Shown here: in pieces, positions 17,032-24,070 of the stretch
Numbering within the stretch: position 1 is the first letter of the stretch
Layout: each line of letters begins with the position of its first letter
Assembly: GCF_032911225.1 (NCBI RefSeq)
Contig: NZ_CP136600.1
Coordinates: 2,976,001 to 3,040,000, forward strand
From: Thalassotalea fonticola
Lineage (GTDB): Bacteria; Pseudomonadota; Gammaproteobacteria; Enterobacterales; Alteromonadaceae
Length of the DNA stretch: 64,000 nucleotides
Direction: 5' to 3'
The notes under the pieces: model-generated
The model's input: the letters and a program-made list of their open reading frames with translations, nothing else
Database searches by the model: none
What the model was told of the DNA's origin: nothing
Made by a program: the position numbers and the translations under genes

Positions 17032-18284
17032 TACAGCCCTATTTGGTGAGCTCGGTTAGTAAAGAAAATACCGCTTGGACTTTGTGCCGGTAGTTTTTTC
17101 AATAACTCAAAATTTTGGCTGTTATAAATCTGGATCTCATTACTATCACGTACCGACATCCACACATGTTCGCCACGCGGGGTAAATTCCATATGTAAAA
17201 CACCTGGACCTGGCGTTAACGTTTTGATCAAACTTTGATTTTTAGTATCTATGACTTGGATAGTATCGTTTAGCGGGAAGGCGAAATTAACCCAAACTTG
17301 TCTGTTGTCAGGTTGAGCCATAACAAATACTGGCTGACCATGCACATCAATAGCGCCAACCTGCTGCCAGGTTTGCGTATCTATGATCAGCACTTGGTGT
17401 AAACCAACCGCGGGTACATAGGCAAAATTTCCAGCCATAGCCCAACCTTCCAAATGCGGCATTTTGTAAACCGGTAATTTTTTCTCACCTTTACCGTAGC
17501 CATCAAGAATGCGTTTAACACCTTGCTCAGGGGACCATAAATCAAGTAACGCCATACCATTTTCACCAAACAAACCGGCAATGTAGTAACGGCCATCAGG
17601 GCTTATTAAGGCATCATATGGATTAAGACCAATATCAGTATATTTAGTTAGTTCTATTTCTGGTTTAGAAAGATCTGCTATCCAGATTTCATGACTATCA
17701 AATAAACTGAATACAAACTTTTGCCCGGGTGCATCGACTAAACCAACGACTTTTGAGCGTTTAATTGAACCGTCTTTATTTCTTGGATGATTCACTAACT
17801 CAGTTGCCGGAATGTCAGCAACCAATTCTAAGGTATCACTGGCAAAAATTTTAACTCCACCGGGGGTGTAATTTGATACCGCGACAAATTTACCATCTTG
17901 ACTAATCGCGCCGCCAATACTATTGCCTGACTGAATAACTCGTTTATCAATTTTGCTTTTCAATAAGTCAACTTTGGTTAGCCCCCCATCACGACCAAAT
18001 ACATAACCAAAACGTTGATCACGTGAATAAACAATAGAAGCATGTGATAAATCTCCCAAACCATCTATTTCTGCCAAACTATCTTTATTACTGTGATTAA
18101 CAACTTTAACTTGTCCCGTAGCGCGCTCAATAACTAAGCCTAAATCGCCGGTTGCTCTTAATCCTGTTTGTACTGTTGCCATTGATGCGGAACTTGCTGT
18201 AGTTGTATCGTTCAGTTGCTGGCAACTCATTACAAATAAAGGTAATAGTAAGCTGATAAAAAGCTTCGTTTTAGTTTTGATCAT
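17031..18284 (-). CDS. nirF: NirF, heme d1 biosynthesis lipoprotein
   Basis: This 417-residue protein has a lipobox (LLLPLFVMSCQQ) and a d1-type propeller with no cytochrome c domain, which separates it from NirN and NirS. NirF acts in the periplasm in heme d1 synthesis, where it has been proposed as a dehydrogenase or a d1 carrier working with NirN. Propeller strands such as LDGYGKGEKKLPVYKMPHLE and PGPGVLHMEFTPRGEHVWMS are typical. The start overlaps the nirC end by 14 bases. Confidence 0.92.
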   Translation of the reverse strand: MIKTKTKLFISLLLPLFVMSCQQLNDTTTASSASMATVQTGLRATGDLGLVIERATGQVKVVNHSNKDSLAEIDGLGDLSHASIVYSRDQRFGYVFGRDGGLTKVDLLKSKIDKRVIQSGNSIGGAISQDGKFVAVSNYTPGGVKIFASDTLELVADIPATELVNHPRNKDGSIKRSKVVGLVDAPGQKFVFSLFDSHEIWIADLSKPEIELTKYTDIGLNPYDALISPDGRYYIAGLFGENGMALLDLWSPEQGVKRILDGYGKGEKKLPVYKMPHLEGWAMAGNFAYVPAVGLHQVLIIDTQTWQQVGAIDVHGQPVFVMAQPDNRQVWVNFAFPLNDTIQVIDTKNQSLIKTLTPGPGVLHMEFTPRGEHVWMSVRDSNEIQIYNSQNFELLKKLPAQSPSGIFFTNRAHQIGL

Positions 18285-18666
18285 TGTCTAGCCCTTTAAT
18301 TAGTTGTTCTGCTATCCATTTAGCGTCTTGCTGATTTAGTATGTCTTTCCAAGGCGGCATTGCCGTACCTGGACGTCCTTCCAGGATGGTAATGGTAAGG
18401 AAATATTCAGGCTTATTAATTAATTCTTCCGGTAATAAAGATGGGCCTAAGCCACCTTTTAACGTCATGCCATGGCAAGAGCCGCAATCTTGTTTCACCA
18501 GATGCAGGAGGTATTTTTTACGCTGTTTGCTTAGTTCAGAATTGCTTGTTTTTGCTGTAGAGGTTTTATTAACATGCGGGCTGGGTTCGGCATAAGCTGA
18601 AAATAAGTTCAAGCTTAAACTTAAGCAAATGCAGGTTATAAAAATTGTTAAACTTTTCATTGGCAA
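18271..18666 (-). CDS. nirC: NirC, periplasmic c-type cytochrome
   Basis: This 131-residue protein has a signal peptide (FITCICLSLSLNLFSAYAEP) and one heme site CGSCH in LVKQDCGSCHGMTLKGGLGP, with a C-terminal methionine region (GTAMPPWKDIL) for the axial ligand. NirC can donate electrons to NirS and supports NirF-linked cofactor maturation. It is the first gene of the tightly packed nirCFDLGHJEN block. A degenerate FNR-type box lies about 64 bases before its start, pointing to an internal anaerobic promoter. Confidence 0.88.
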   Translation of the reverse strand: MPMKSLTIFITCICLSLSLNLFSAYAEPSPHVNKTSTAKTSNSELSKQRKKYLLHLVKQDCGSCHGMTLKGGLGPSLLPEELINKPEYFLTITILEGRPGTAMPPWKDILNQQDAKWIAEQLIKGLDNDQN

Positions 18667-18723
18667 ACTTCAACGTTTCCTAACAAGGTAGCTAAAATTT
18701 ACCAGTAAAAAAGGTAGGGTTTA

Positions 18724-18737
18724 TTGTTTAAGATCAC
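18724..18737 (-). promoter_or_regulatory. Candidate FNR/DNR box before nirC
   Basis: The sequence TTGTTTAAGATCAC, as read on the plus strand, matches TTGAT-N4-ATCAA at 8 of 10 positions. Its centre is 64 bases before the nirC start, a distance compatible with class II activation and a short leader. Confidence 0.45.
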
Positions 18738-18825
18738 ATTTTTAACAAAAAACTACCTATGGTTACACATATTAAGTTTTAGTTTTATATGAGTTAAAAA
18801 TGAGCAGGTATTAATCAACTAGGTA

Positions 18826-19155
18826 TCATTGTTTTTGAACAATCACGACACCAGTCATTTTTGGATGAGGACCGCATTCATACGGGAACTCTCCGACGTT
18901 ATCAAATACATACTCATAACTTTCACCAGGAAAAAGGTAATCTGGCTCTTCTTTTACGAACTGTTTAAACCAAACATTGTGATACTGCCTTTTTTCAATA
19001 TTTTTCCAAATTACTCTATCGCCAGGAGCAACAGTAATAGTCGCGGGAATAAATTTCTTTTTATATATTTCAACCACGACATCTTTTGCCAAAAGGTTAG
19101 CACTAAATACAGAAAGCGAAATTGCGGTAGTTAAATGAATAAATATCTTAAACAA
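18826..19155 (-). CDS. Periplasmic cupredoxin (plastocyanin/azurin-like)
   Basis: This 109-residue protein has a signal peptide (residues 1-23) and a single type 1 copper site with all four ligands visible: His59 (QYHNVW), Cys94, His97 and Met100 (ECGPHPKM). It is about the size of plastocyanin or pseudoazurin. Placed between the NirT-like cytochrome and nirC, it is a good candidate for the electron donor to NirS in place of the cytochrome c551 (NirM) found in pseudomonad nir operons. The donor role is an inference. It is bounded on both sides by non-coding gaps of about 160 bases. Confidence 0.88.
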   Translation of the reverse strand: MFKIFIHLTTAISLSVFSANLLAKDVVVEIYKKKFIPATITVAPGDRVIWKNIEKRQYHNVWFKQFVKEEPDYLFPGESYEYVFDNVGEFPYECGPHPKMTGVVIVQKQ

Positions 19156-19199
19156 GGTTAAGTTTCCTTAATTTTATACCTGTATCATCAAACGAAATA

Positions 19200-19226
19200 A
19201 ACCTCACTGCCTTAAACAGTGAGGTT
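19200..19226 (-). terminator. Terminator after the NirT-like fusion gene
   Basis: Ten-base perfect arms (AACCTCACTG and its complement) have a 7-base loop. On the minus strand the hairpin is followed by TTATTTC. It separates the nirS-nirT part of the cluster from the cupredoxin gene. Confidence 0.75.
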
Positions 19227-19239
19227 TTACTTCAAGTAA

Positions 19240-19269
19240 CCTAAACTAGGTTTAGGACGACCTAGGTCG
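19240..19269. repeat. Two adjacent palindromes between the NirT-like gene and its terminator
   Basis: CCTAAACTAGGTTTAGG (19240-19256, 7-base arms) is followed directly by CGACCTAGGTCG (19258-19269), a perfect 12-bp palindrome. They could form a tandem hairpin with the terminator or be a protein-binding site; the role is unknown. Confidence 0.5.
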
Positions 19270-19312
19270 ATTTTTCTTTAACTTACTAACTTAATTTTAG
19301 CACTTTCAAGCA

Positions 19313-21106
19313 CTATTGCTTAATCGCGTTAATCTCTGCATCGCTATTATCTAAAGCCAGCTTATAGCCAAATGATACATGGTGATAACGCGCATTAGAG
19401 TAATCATCGTGGATGGCAAAACCAAAGTTATAAACTTGTCCTGCTTCTATTGAAACATCGCCAGATTTAGCTGATTTCAGCTTACGTTTGATCTCTACTG
19501 TCCAAGTACCATTTTTAAGATTTGCAACCGCTTGAGCGCCTTGGCCACCATGCATTAATCTTTGCTCAAGTATTTGCCCATCTTCAACTTGCTTACTACC
19601 AGATTTGTAGCGAACTATATCCATAAATTTTTGAGCTTGTTGATATTCAGCAATTTCTTCAGCTGTTTTAAGTTTATCCCAGCCACCTAAGGCTTTACCG
19701 CCTCGACCTTTAAGCTCTAACTTAGTCCGTGTTTCTTTGAGGTATTTGGTTACACCAGAATTTAGGTCTAGGCTTTTGCCCAATTCACTGCCAGCTAAAG
19801 CATCTTTGTCAGGTGCAAATGGCATTGAATTGGCATCTGCATGACATGTCCCCCAACAACCGGCTCTGTCGGCAAACTCGACATCGTCTGTTGAGATCAT
19901 ATAGGCCAGTTTCATTTGGTTTTCAGGGTCCATTTTACCCCCTTCAACAAAAGGTACCGGTGCATGGTCACCATCAGGCCAGCTAAATTTCAAAAATAAA
20001 TTTTCACTGTCATGGGTTGCGGCGATACTAACGTCGATACTGCCACGCTTGTTCGGAATGATATTCGGTTCAAGTTCTTTTTCACTTTCACCTGTTACTA
20101 TCAAATTACCAATATCAGCAATTTCTTCAGCATGACATTCAATACAACGGTCACCTTTGGTAAAGGCGCGTTTACCGCCGTGATTTCTGCCTAAGATCCA
20201 CTCGATAGAAGCTGTACCTGGGAAGAACACACTAATGTCTGTTGAGCTGGCTTTTTTCCAGTTAACATTCAGGCTTTCAGCTGAGCTGGCTTTTGCCGCT
20301 TTCTTGCTTGCAGTTGGTTTACTATTGCTCGCTTGCGCGCTTGCTAATGCTGTTGCTACTGCTTGCTCTATTTGTAACTGAACTTTCTCTTTTTCAGCAA
20401 CTGATTGAGCTTTCTTCTCGGCAGCAAGGGCTGCTTCTTTCGCTTCAACGCGTGCTAAGCCTTCTTTGTATTCTTGTGGCACTTCACGAATATACGCTTC
20501 TACCGGCGCTTCTAGCTCTTCCAATTGTTCATCGGTTAATTGATCACGAACATCATGGTGAGCAATACCTTTATGACAATCAATACATGTTTGTCCCGTT
20601 TCAAAAGCGTTAAGATGCTGCTTACGCGCTCGTGGTTTTTGGAATTCCGGATTCATAGATTCAAAGTTATGACAATTTCGACACTCTCTAGAATCTGTAT
20701 CCTTCATCGCTTTCCATACATTTTGAGCCAGCTCAAAACGATGCTCATTAAATTTTTCTGGCGTATCTATTTTTCCAGTTAACCAAAAGAATACTTCTCT
20801 TGAGGCTTGAATTTTTCGAACAATTTTGTGAACCCAAGGACGCGGAACATGGCAATCAGGACAACCGGCACGTACACCTGTTCGATTGGAGTAATGGATT
20901 GTAGGTGTGTATTCTTTATAAACGTTATCTTCCATTTCATGACAACCGATACAAAACTCGGTTGTGTTGGTAGCTTCCATCGCGGTATTAAAGCCACCCC
21001 AAAAAATAATGCCGACAACGAAAAATATCACTGCGCCTGAAATAGTGGTGCCCAAGATCAAGCGACGAGACCAAAAACTTGGTTTATTTAATGTTTGATT
21101 TACCAT
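19313..21106 (-). CDS. NapC/NirT-type tetraheme cytochrome fused to an ethylbenzene-dehydrogenase-like heme-binding domain
   Basis: This 597-residue protein has one N-terminal membrane anchor (residues 15-38) and four heme motifs, CIGCH, CPDCH, CRNCH and CIDCH (near residues 52, 82, 142 and 174), typical of NapC/NirT quinol dehydrogenases. Residues 200-280 are a Glu/Lys/Ala-rich, coiled-coil-like linker. The C-terminal 310 residues resemble the gamma/heme-binding domain of ethylbenzene and type II DMSO-reductase-family enzymes, with a fifth site CIECH (321) and an unusual C-x3-CH (CWGTCH, 417-422). It probably carries electrons from the quinol pool to the periplasmic donors of NirS. A plain NirT has only about 200 residues. 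Confidence 0.88.
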   Translation of the reverse strand: MVNQTLNKPSFWSRRLILGTTISGAVIFFVVGIIFWGGFNTAMEATNTTEFCIGCHEMEDNVYKEYTPTIHYSNRTGVRAGCPDCHVPRPWVHKIVRKIQASREVFFWLTGKIDTPEKFNEHRFELAQNVWKAMKDTDSRECRNCHNFESMNPEFQKPRARKQHLNAFETGQTCIDCHKGIAHHDVRDQLTDEQLEELEAPVEAYIREVPQEYKEGLARVEAKEAALAAEKKAQSVAEKEKVQLQIEQAVATALASAQASNSKPTASKKAAKASSAESLNVNWKKASSTDISVFFPGTASIEWILGRNHGGKRAFTKGDRCIECHAEEIADIGNLIVTGESEKELEPNIIPNKRGSIDVSIAATHDSENLFLKFSWPDGDHAPVPFVEGGKMDPENQMKLAYMISTDDVEFADRAGCWGTCHADANSMPFAPDKDALAGSELGKSLDLNSGVTKYLKETRTKLELKGRGGKALGGWDKLKTAEEIAEYQQAQKFMDIVRYKSGSKQVEDGQILEQRLMHGGQGAQAVANLKNGTWTVEIKRKLKSAKSGDVSIEAGQVYNFGFAIHDDYSNARYHHVSFGYKLALDNSDAEINAIKQ

Positions 21107-21125
21107 AACTAACTCGTACTAAATT

Positions 21126-21180
21126 ATACCAATCAGACTAAATAATCAGTCATTAAACAATCATTTACTCTGATTGGTAT
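21126..21180. repeat. Inverted repeat in the nirS-nirT gap
   Basis: Perfect 12-base arms ATACCAATCAGA (21126-21137) and TCTGATTGGTAT (21169-21180) surround 31 AT-rich bases. It looks like the short palindromic intergenic repeats common in marine Alteromonadales. It sits in the nirT leader, so it could affect mRNA processing. Confidence 0.6.
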
Positions 21181-21193
21181 TAAGCGGAAAATT

Positions 21194-21219
21194 GCGAGCA
21201 TAACCTTTGTTATGCTCGC
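21194..21219 (-). terminator. Hairpin after nirS (attenuator or mRNA stabiliser)
   Basis: Perfect 11-base arms GCGAGCATAAC and GTTATGCTCGC surround a 4-base loop, 21 bases past the nirS stop. The following minus-strand sequence (AATTTTCC) has only a short T-run, so read-through into the NirT-like gene is likely, with nirS mRNA in excess. Confidence 0.7.
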
Positions 21220-21239
21220 ATTATCAGTAAAATTACTGA

Positions 21240-22868
21240 TTAGGTTTTGTGGTTCATACGGTTGTACACGTTGAACTTACCTGTTGGCGTAGTTAAGCCT
21301 TTAATGCGGTGTAACTCTTTAAGAGTTTTGGCATCATAAACTACGATTTCACCGGTAGGGTTCTTCGCGTCTGTACGGTTCCATACAGAGACCCAAACTT
21401 CAGTACCACCTTTGTTGAATTCCATGTGAAGAGCAGCTTTACCTTCTTCTTCAGTTACACGGATAGTCTTCACAATTTCACGCGTTTTCTTATCGAAAAC
21501 TTGTACTGATTGTTGTACTTCAGGTTCTGGATGTTTTAATTGATCCGCCCAAACAAAGTCTGAGTTTTCGTGGGTACGGATGAACGCACCGGCACCATCG
21601 GTTTCCACTTCATAACAAAGTTTCCACGCTTGATCCGGGTGACCCATAGGATCGTTACCCCAAACAGATACTAGACCAGTACCTAAGTGAGTTGTACCAC
21701 CAACAGGACCACATTTTTTATCAATCCAGTTAGCACCTGGACCAGGATGTGGTAAAGAATCAACATCAATTTGTGCTTCTAGCTTGCCCGTTTCGGTATC
21801 AACAACAACCATTTTGTTTGATGCATTCGCAGCAATTTGGAAGTAACGACCTGAAGGATCGTAAAAACCATCATGTAGGAACTCTGAAGAGGCAATTGAA
21901 GTAATATTTAAGTTATCTAAGTCACTGTAATCAACTTGCAACATTTGACCTGTTTCTTTAACAGCAACAGTAAATTCAGATTTATTAGGAGAAGTGTAAA
22001 CCGCAGCTACACGTGCTTCGTTAACAAACTCACCTTTAGTGTTATAACCACGTGTGGTAACAACTTTAAGTGGGTTTAAGGTTACAGCATCCATGATGAC
22101 AAAATGCGCAGGCCAGTAACCACCAGCAATTACGTATTTACCGTCACCAGAAACCGCGATATCACGTGCGTCATAGGCCATTTTAGTTTCAGCAACTAAC
22201 ATTTTTTCAGGCGTTTGCCATAAATCGATCTTGTTCACTTTACCGTCACGACCAATGGTGTACCAGAAACGACCTACATCTTTAGCTGTGTCTATCTTAT
22301 GCTTTTCAGTACCTTTGATTACGTGAACCGCATAACCTGTATCGATATGGGTAATGACTTTTTTGGTATCACCATCAATGATAGCGGCTTTACCAGCATC
22401 ACGTTCGATTACAACAAAGAAGTTTTTCCAATTAAGGCCATGCAATGGCTTAGTTGGGTAGTCTTTTGGTGCAACAAACTCTTTAGTGTGAGAGCGCATT
22501 TGCTCTAATGACATTTCCGGTGGCACCGGTGGTGTCATTTGAATAAAGGTCGCTAAGTTTGAAATTTCTTGCTCGCTGAATAAGTCATCAAAGTTATTCA
22601 TACCACCTTCAGTACCTAAAGAGATAATTTTCTCTAAGCGCTTTTGGCCTTTTTTCAACATACTTTTAGGTTCTAGGTTTTTACCTGTAGCACCTTTACG
22701 TAATACACCATGACAACCAGCACAACGCTGGAAATAATGTAATTGTGCTTTTTCAAAGTCTGCTTCTGATAGTGTTGGCTCTGCCGCAGAAACGGTCATA
22801 CTCATACCACTAACAGCAACTCCGACAGCAACGCTAAGTACGGACAATCCATATTTTATTGCTTTCAT
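21240..22868 (-). CDS. nirS: NirS, cytochrome cd1 nitrite reductase
   Basis: This 542-residue periplasmic enzyme reduces nitrite to nitric oxide. It has a signal peptide (VAVGVAVSGMSMTVSAAE), a cytochrome c domain with CAGCH at residues 49-53, and the full d1 propeller. Candidate d1-pocket residues are the His in GYAVHVIKG (proximal ligand region), in GGTTHLGTG and in GAFIRTHENS. The length equals that of well-studied NirS proteins. It heads the cluster and has a GGGAGAG Shine-Dalgarno. It is divergent from the hemerythrin gene over a 340-base region with FNR-like sites. Confidence 0.96.
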   Translation of the reverse strand: MKAIKYGLSVLSVAVGVAVSGMSMTVSAAEPTLSEADFEKAQLHYFQRCAGCHGVLRKGATGKNLEPKSMLKKGQKRLEKIISLGTEGGMNNFDDLFSEQEISNLATFIQMTPPVPPEMSLEQMRSHTKEFVAPKDYPTKPLHGLNWKNFFVVIERDAGKAAIIDGDTKKVITHIDTGYAVHVIKGTEKHKIDTAKDVGRFWYTIGRDGKVNKIDLWQTPEKMLVAETKMAYDARDIAVSGDGKYVIAGGYWPAHFVIMDAVTLNPLKVVTTRGYNTKGEFVNEARVAAVYTSPNKSEFTVAVKETGQMLQVDYSDLDNLNITSIASSEFLHDGFYDPSGRYFQIAANASNKMVVVDTETGKLEAQIDVDSLPHPGPGANWIDKKCGPVGGTTHLGTGLVSVWGNDPMGHPDQAWKLCYEVETDGAGAFIRTHENSDFVWADQLKHPEPEVQQSVQVFDKKTREIVKTIRVTEEEGKAALHMEFNKGGTEVWVSVWNRTDAKNPTGEIVVYDAKTLKELHRIKGLTTPTGKFNVYNRMNHKT

Positions 22869-22974
22869 TGATATCTCTCCCGAGGTTATTTAAAAAAACT
22901 AGTTAAGGCAGAGAGGTAAGTTTAATTGCCATTAAATTTACCTTTTTAAATAGTCGAGAATCACTTTTAAAAGA

Positions 22975-22988
22975 TTGCTTTATTTCAA
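22975..22988 (-). promoter_or_regulatory. Candidate FNR/DNR box for nirS
   Basis: TTGCTTTATTTCAA matches TTGAT-N4-ATCAA at 8 of 10 positions. Its centre lies 113 bases before the nirS start, which would put a class II start site about 72 bases upstream of the ATG. Confidence 0.35.
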
Positions 22989-23090
22989 TAAACTGCAACT
23001 GAAAAACAACTTTATAGAGAAGCTAACTTAACTACTTGTTACGTTTCCACCTTCTGCAAATAACTATCCTCCAATCGCGAAAGTGATTAT

Positions 23091-23104
23091 TTAACCTAGA
23101 TCAA
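23091..23104. promoter_or_regulatory. Candidate FNR/DNR box in the divergent region
   Basis: TTAACCTAGATCAA has one perfect half-site (ATCAA) and one poor one (TTAAC). It is 105-118 bases before the hemerythrin start and about 230 bases before nirS, so it could serve either gene. Confidence 0.35.
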
Positions 23105-23208
23105 ACTTTGTTAATGTTTTGTGCTAGTTTGCTGTGATTTGTTAATAAATGTGTGTTTTTTGTTTTAAGATGGGTAAACCACAAACATGATTCAACCTTA
23201 TAATTTTT

Positions 23209-23787
23209 ATGGGTATTAATATGACTAATCGTTACAAAGCATTAATATATGCAGCCTTAATTGGCCTGATCACAGTGATTATTTTTCTTGGTTTTTTAAT
23301 AGGCTTTGATAACAAAATATCTTGGTTATTGATTGCCTTATTGATTGCTACTCCTTGGGTCTACAATCTTAAGAAAAATGGCAAAATAATAAAGTGGAAA
23401 GCTGAATATTCTGTCGGGGTAAAATCTTTAGATCTTGACCATCAGAAACTGATCGCTTTATTAAATCAATTTAATACCGCATATGATTACGAGATGGGCG
23501 AAGCCTTTGAGCACCAAAGTTTGAAAGATTTAATTGCATACACTGAATATCACTTCGATCGAGAAGAACAAATGATGAGTGATTGTAACTATCCTGATTT
23601 GGAAGAACACAAACAACAACACCAACTCATGATAGATAAAATTAAACAAATAGAGACAAAGTATGATGCTATTGGCCATAATGCGTTTCAAGAAGTAAGC
23701 GAATTTTTGAATGGCTGGTTAATCAACCACATCAACGGTACAGATAAACAATACACGCGCCACTTAAATAACCACGGCATTAGTTAA
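23209..23787 (+). CDS. Membrane-anchored bacteriohemerythrin
   Basis: This 192-residue protein (or 188, if the ATG at 23221 is used; neither has a strong Shine-Dalgarno) has two membrane segments at the N-terminus and then a complete hemerythrin domain. The di-iron ligands are visible: His in LDHQKLIALL, His and Glu in YHFDREEQMM, two His in EEHKQQHQLM, and His and Asp in INHINGTDK. Hemerythrins bind O2 and some bind NO. Its position divergent from nirS suggests a role in NO or O2 handling during denitrification. It stands alone and ends in a bidirectional terminator. Confidence 0.9.
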   Translation: MGINMTNRYKALIYAALIGLITVIIFLGFLIGFDNKISWLLIALLIATPWVYNLKKNGKIIKWKAEYSVGVKSLDLDHQKLIALLNQFNTAYDYEMGEAFEHQSLKDLIAYTEYHFDREEQMMSDCNYPDLEEHKQQHQLMIDKIKQIETKYDAIGHNAFQEVSEFLNGWLINHINGTDKQYTRHLNNHGIS

Positions 23788-23804
23788 TGCCTGAGCATAT
23801 AAAT

Positions 23805-23841
23805 AAAAACCCGGAGAAAAGTAAATCTTCTTCGGGTTTTT
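23805..23841. terminator. Bidirectional terminator
   Basis: A 14-bp stem (AAAAACCCGGAGAA with its near-complement, one G-U pair) and a 9-base loop have T-rich tracts on both strands. It ends the hemerythrin gene and, in the other direction, the norD-zinc ribbon transcript. Confidence 0.85.
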
Positions 23842-23865
23842 ATTTATATTTATCTATTTATCTAT

Positions 23866-24060
23866 TTATCTAGGTAAATAGAAAATCATAAACACACAAA
23901 AAATAACAATCAGCCAAAACGCTTTATGAAATAATTTTAATCCACGTTTACGGCTTTGTGGATGATATTCAGCAATTGGCATTCCACAATTTTTACAGTC
24001 ACTCTGGCCTGCTTCATTTAACGTTTGGCAATACAAACAAGGCGTCTTTTGGTCCGACAT
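23866..24060 (-). CDS. Small zinc-ribbon membrane protein in the nor cluster (DnrP-like)
   Basis: This 64-residue protein has a zinc ribbon (CLYC...CKNC) and one C-terminal membrane helix ending in YLPR. I chose the ATG at 24060, not the GTG two codons upstream, because an AGGA Shine-Dalgarno 8 bases before it overlaps the norD stop codon. It follows norD by 10 bases. The layout resembles small proteins labelled DnrP near denitrification genes in other gammaproteobacteria, as I remember; its role is not known. Confidence 0.75.
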   Translation of the reverse strand: MSDQKTPCLYCQTLNEAGQSDCKNCGMPIAEYHPQSRKRGLKLFHKAFWLIVIFCVFMIFYLPR

Positions 24061-24070
24061 AATCACTATC

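Larger units (their letters stand above)
22869..23208. promoter_or_regulatory. Divergent nirS / hemerythrin control region
   Basis: The 340-base gap holds no gene. It has two weak FNR/DNR-type sites, one positioned for nirS and one more central that could serve both genes. Confidence 0.6.

Noticed and set aside
21240..22868. Second copy of nirN in place of nirS
   Set aside because: Both nirS and nirN have cytochrome c and d1 domains, but this one heads the cluster, has the full length of NirS and the expected d1-pocket segments.
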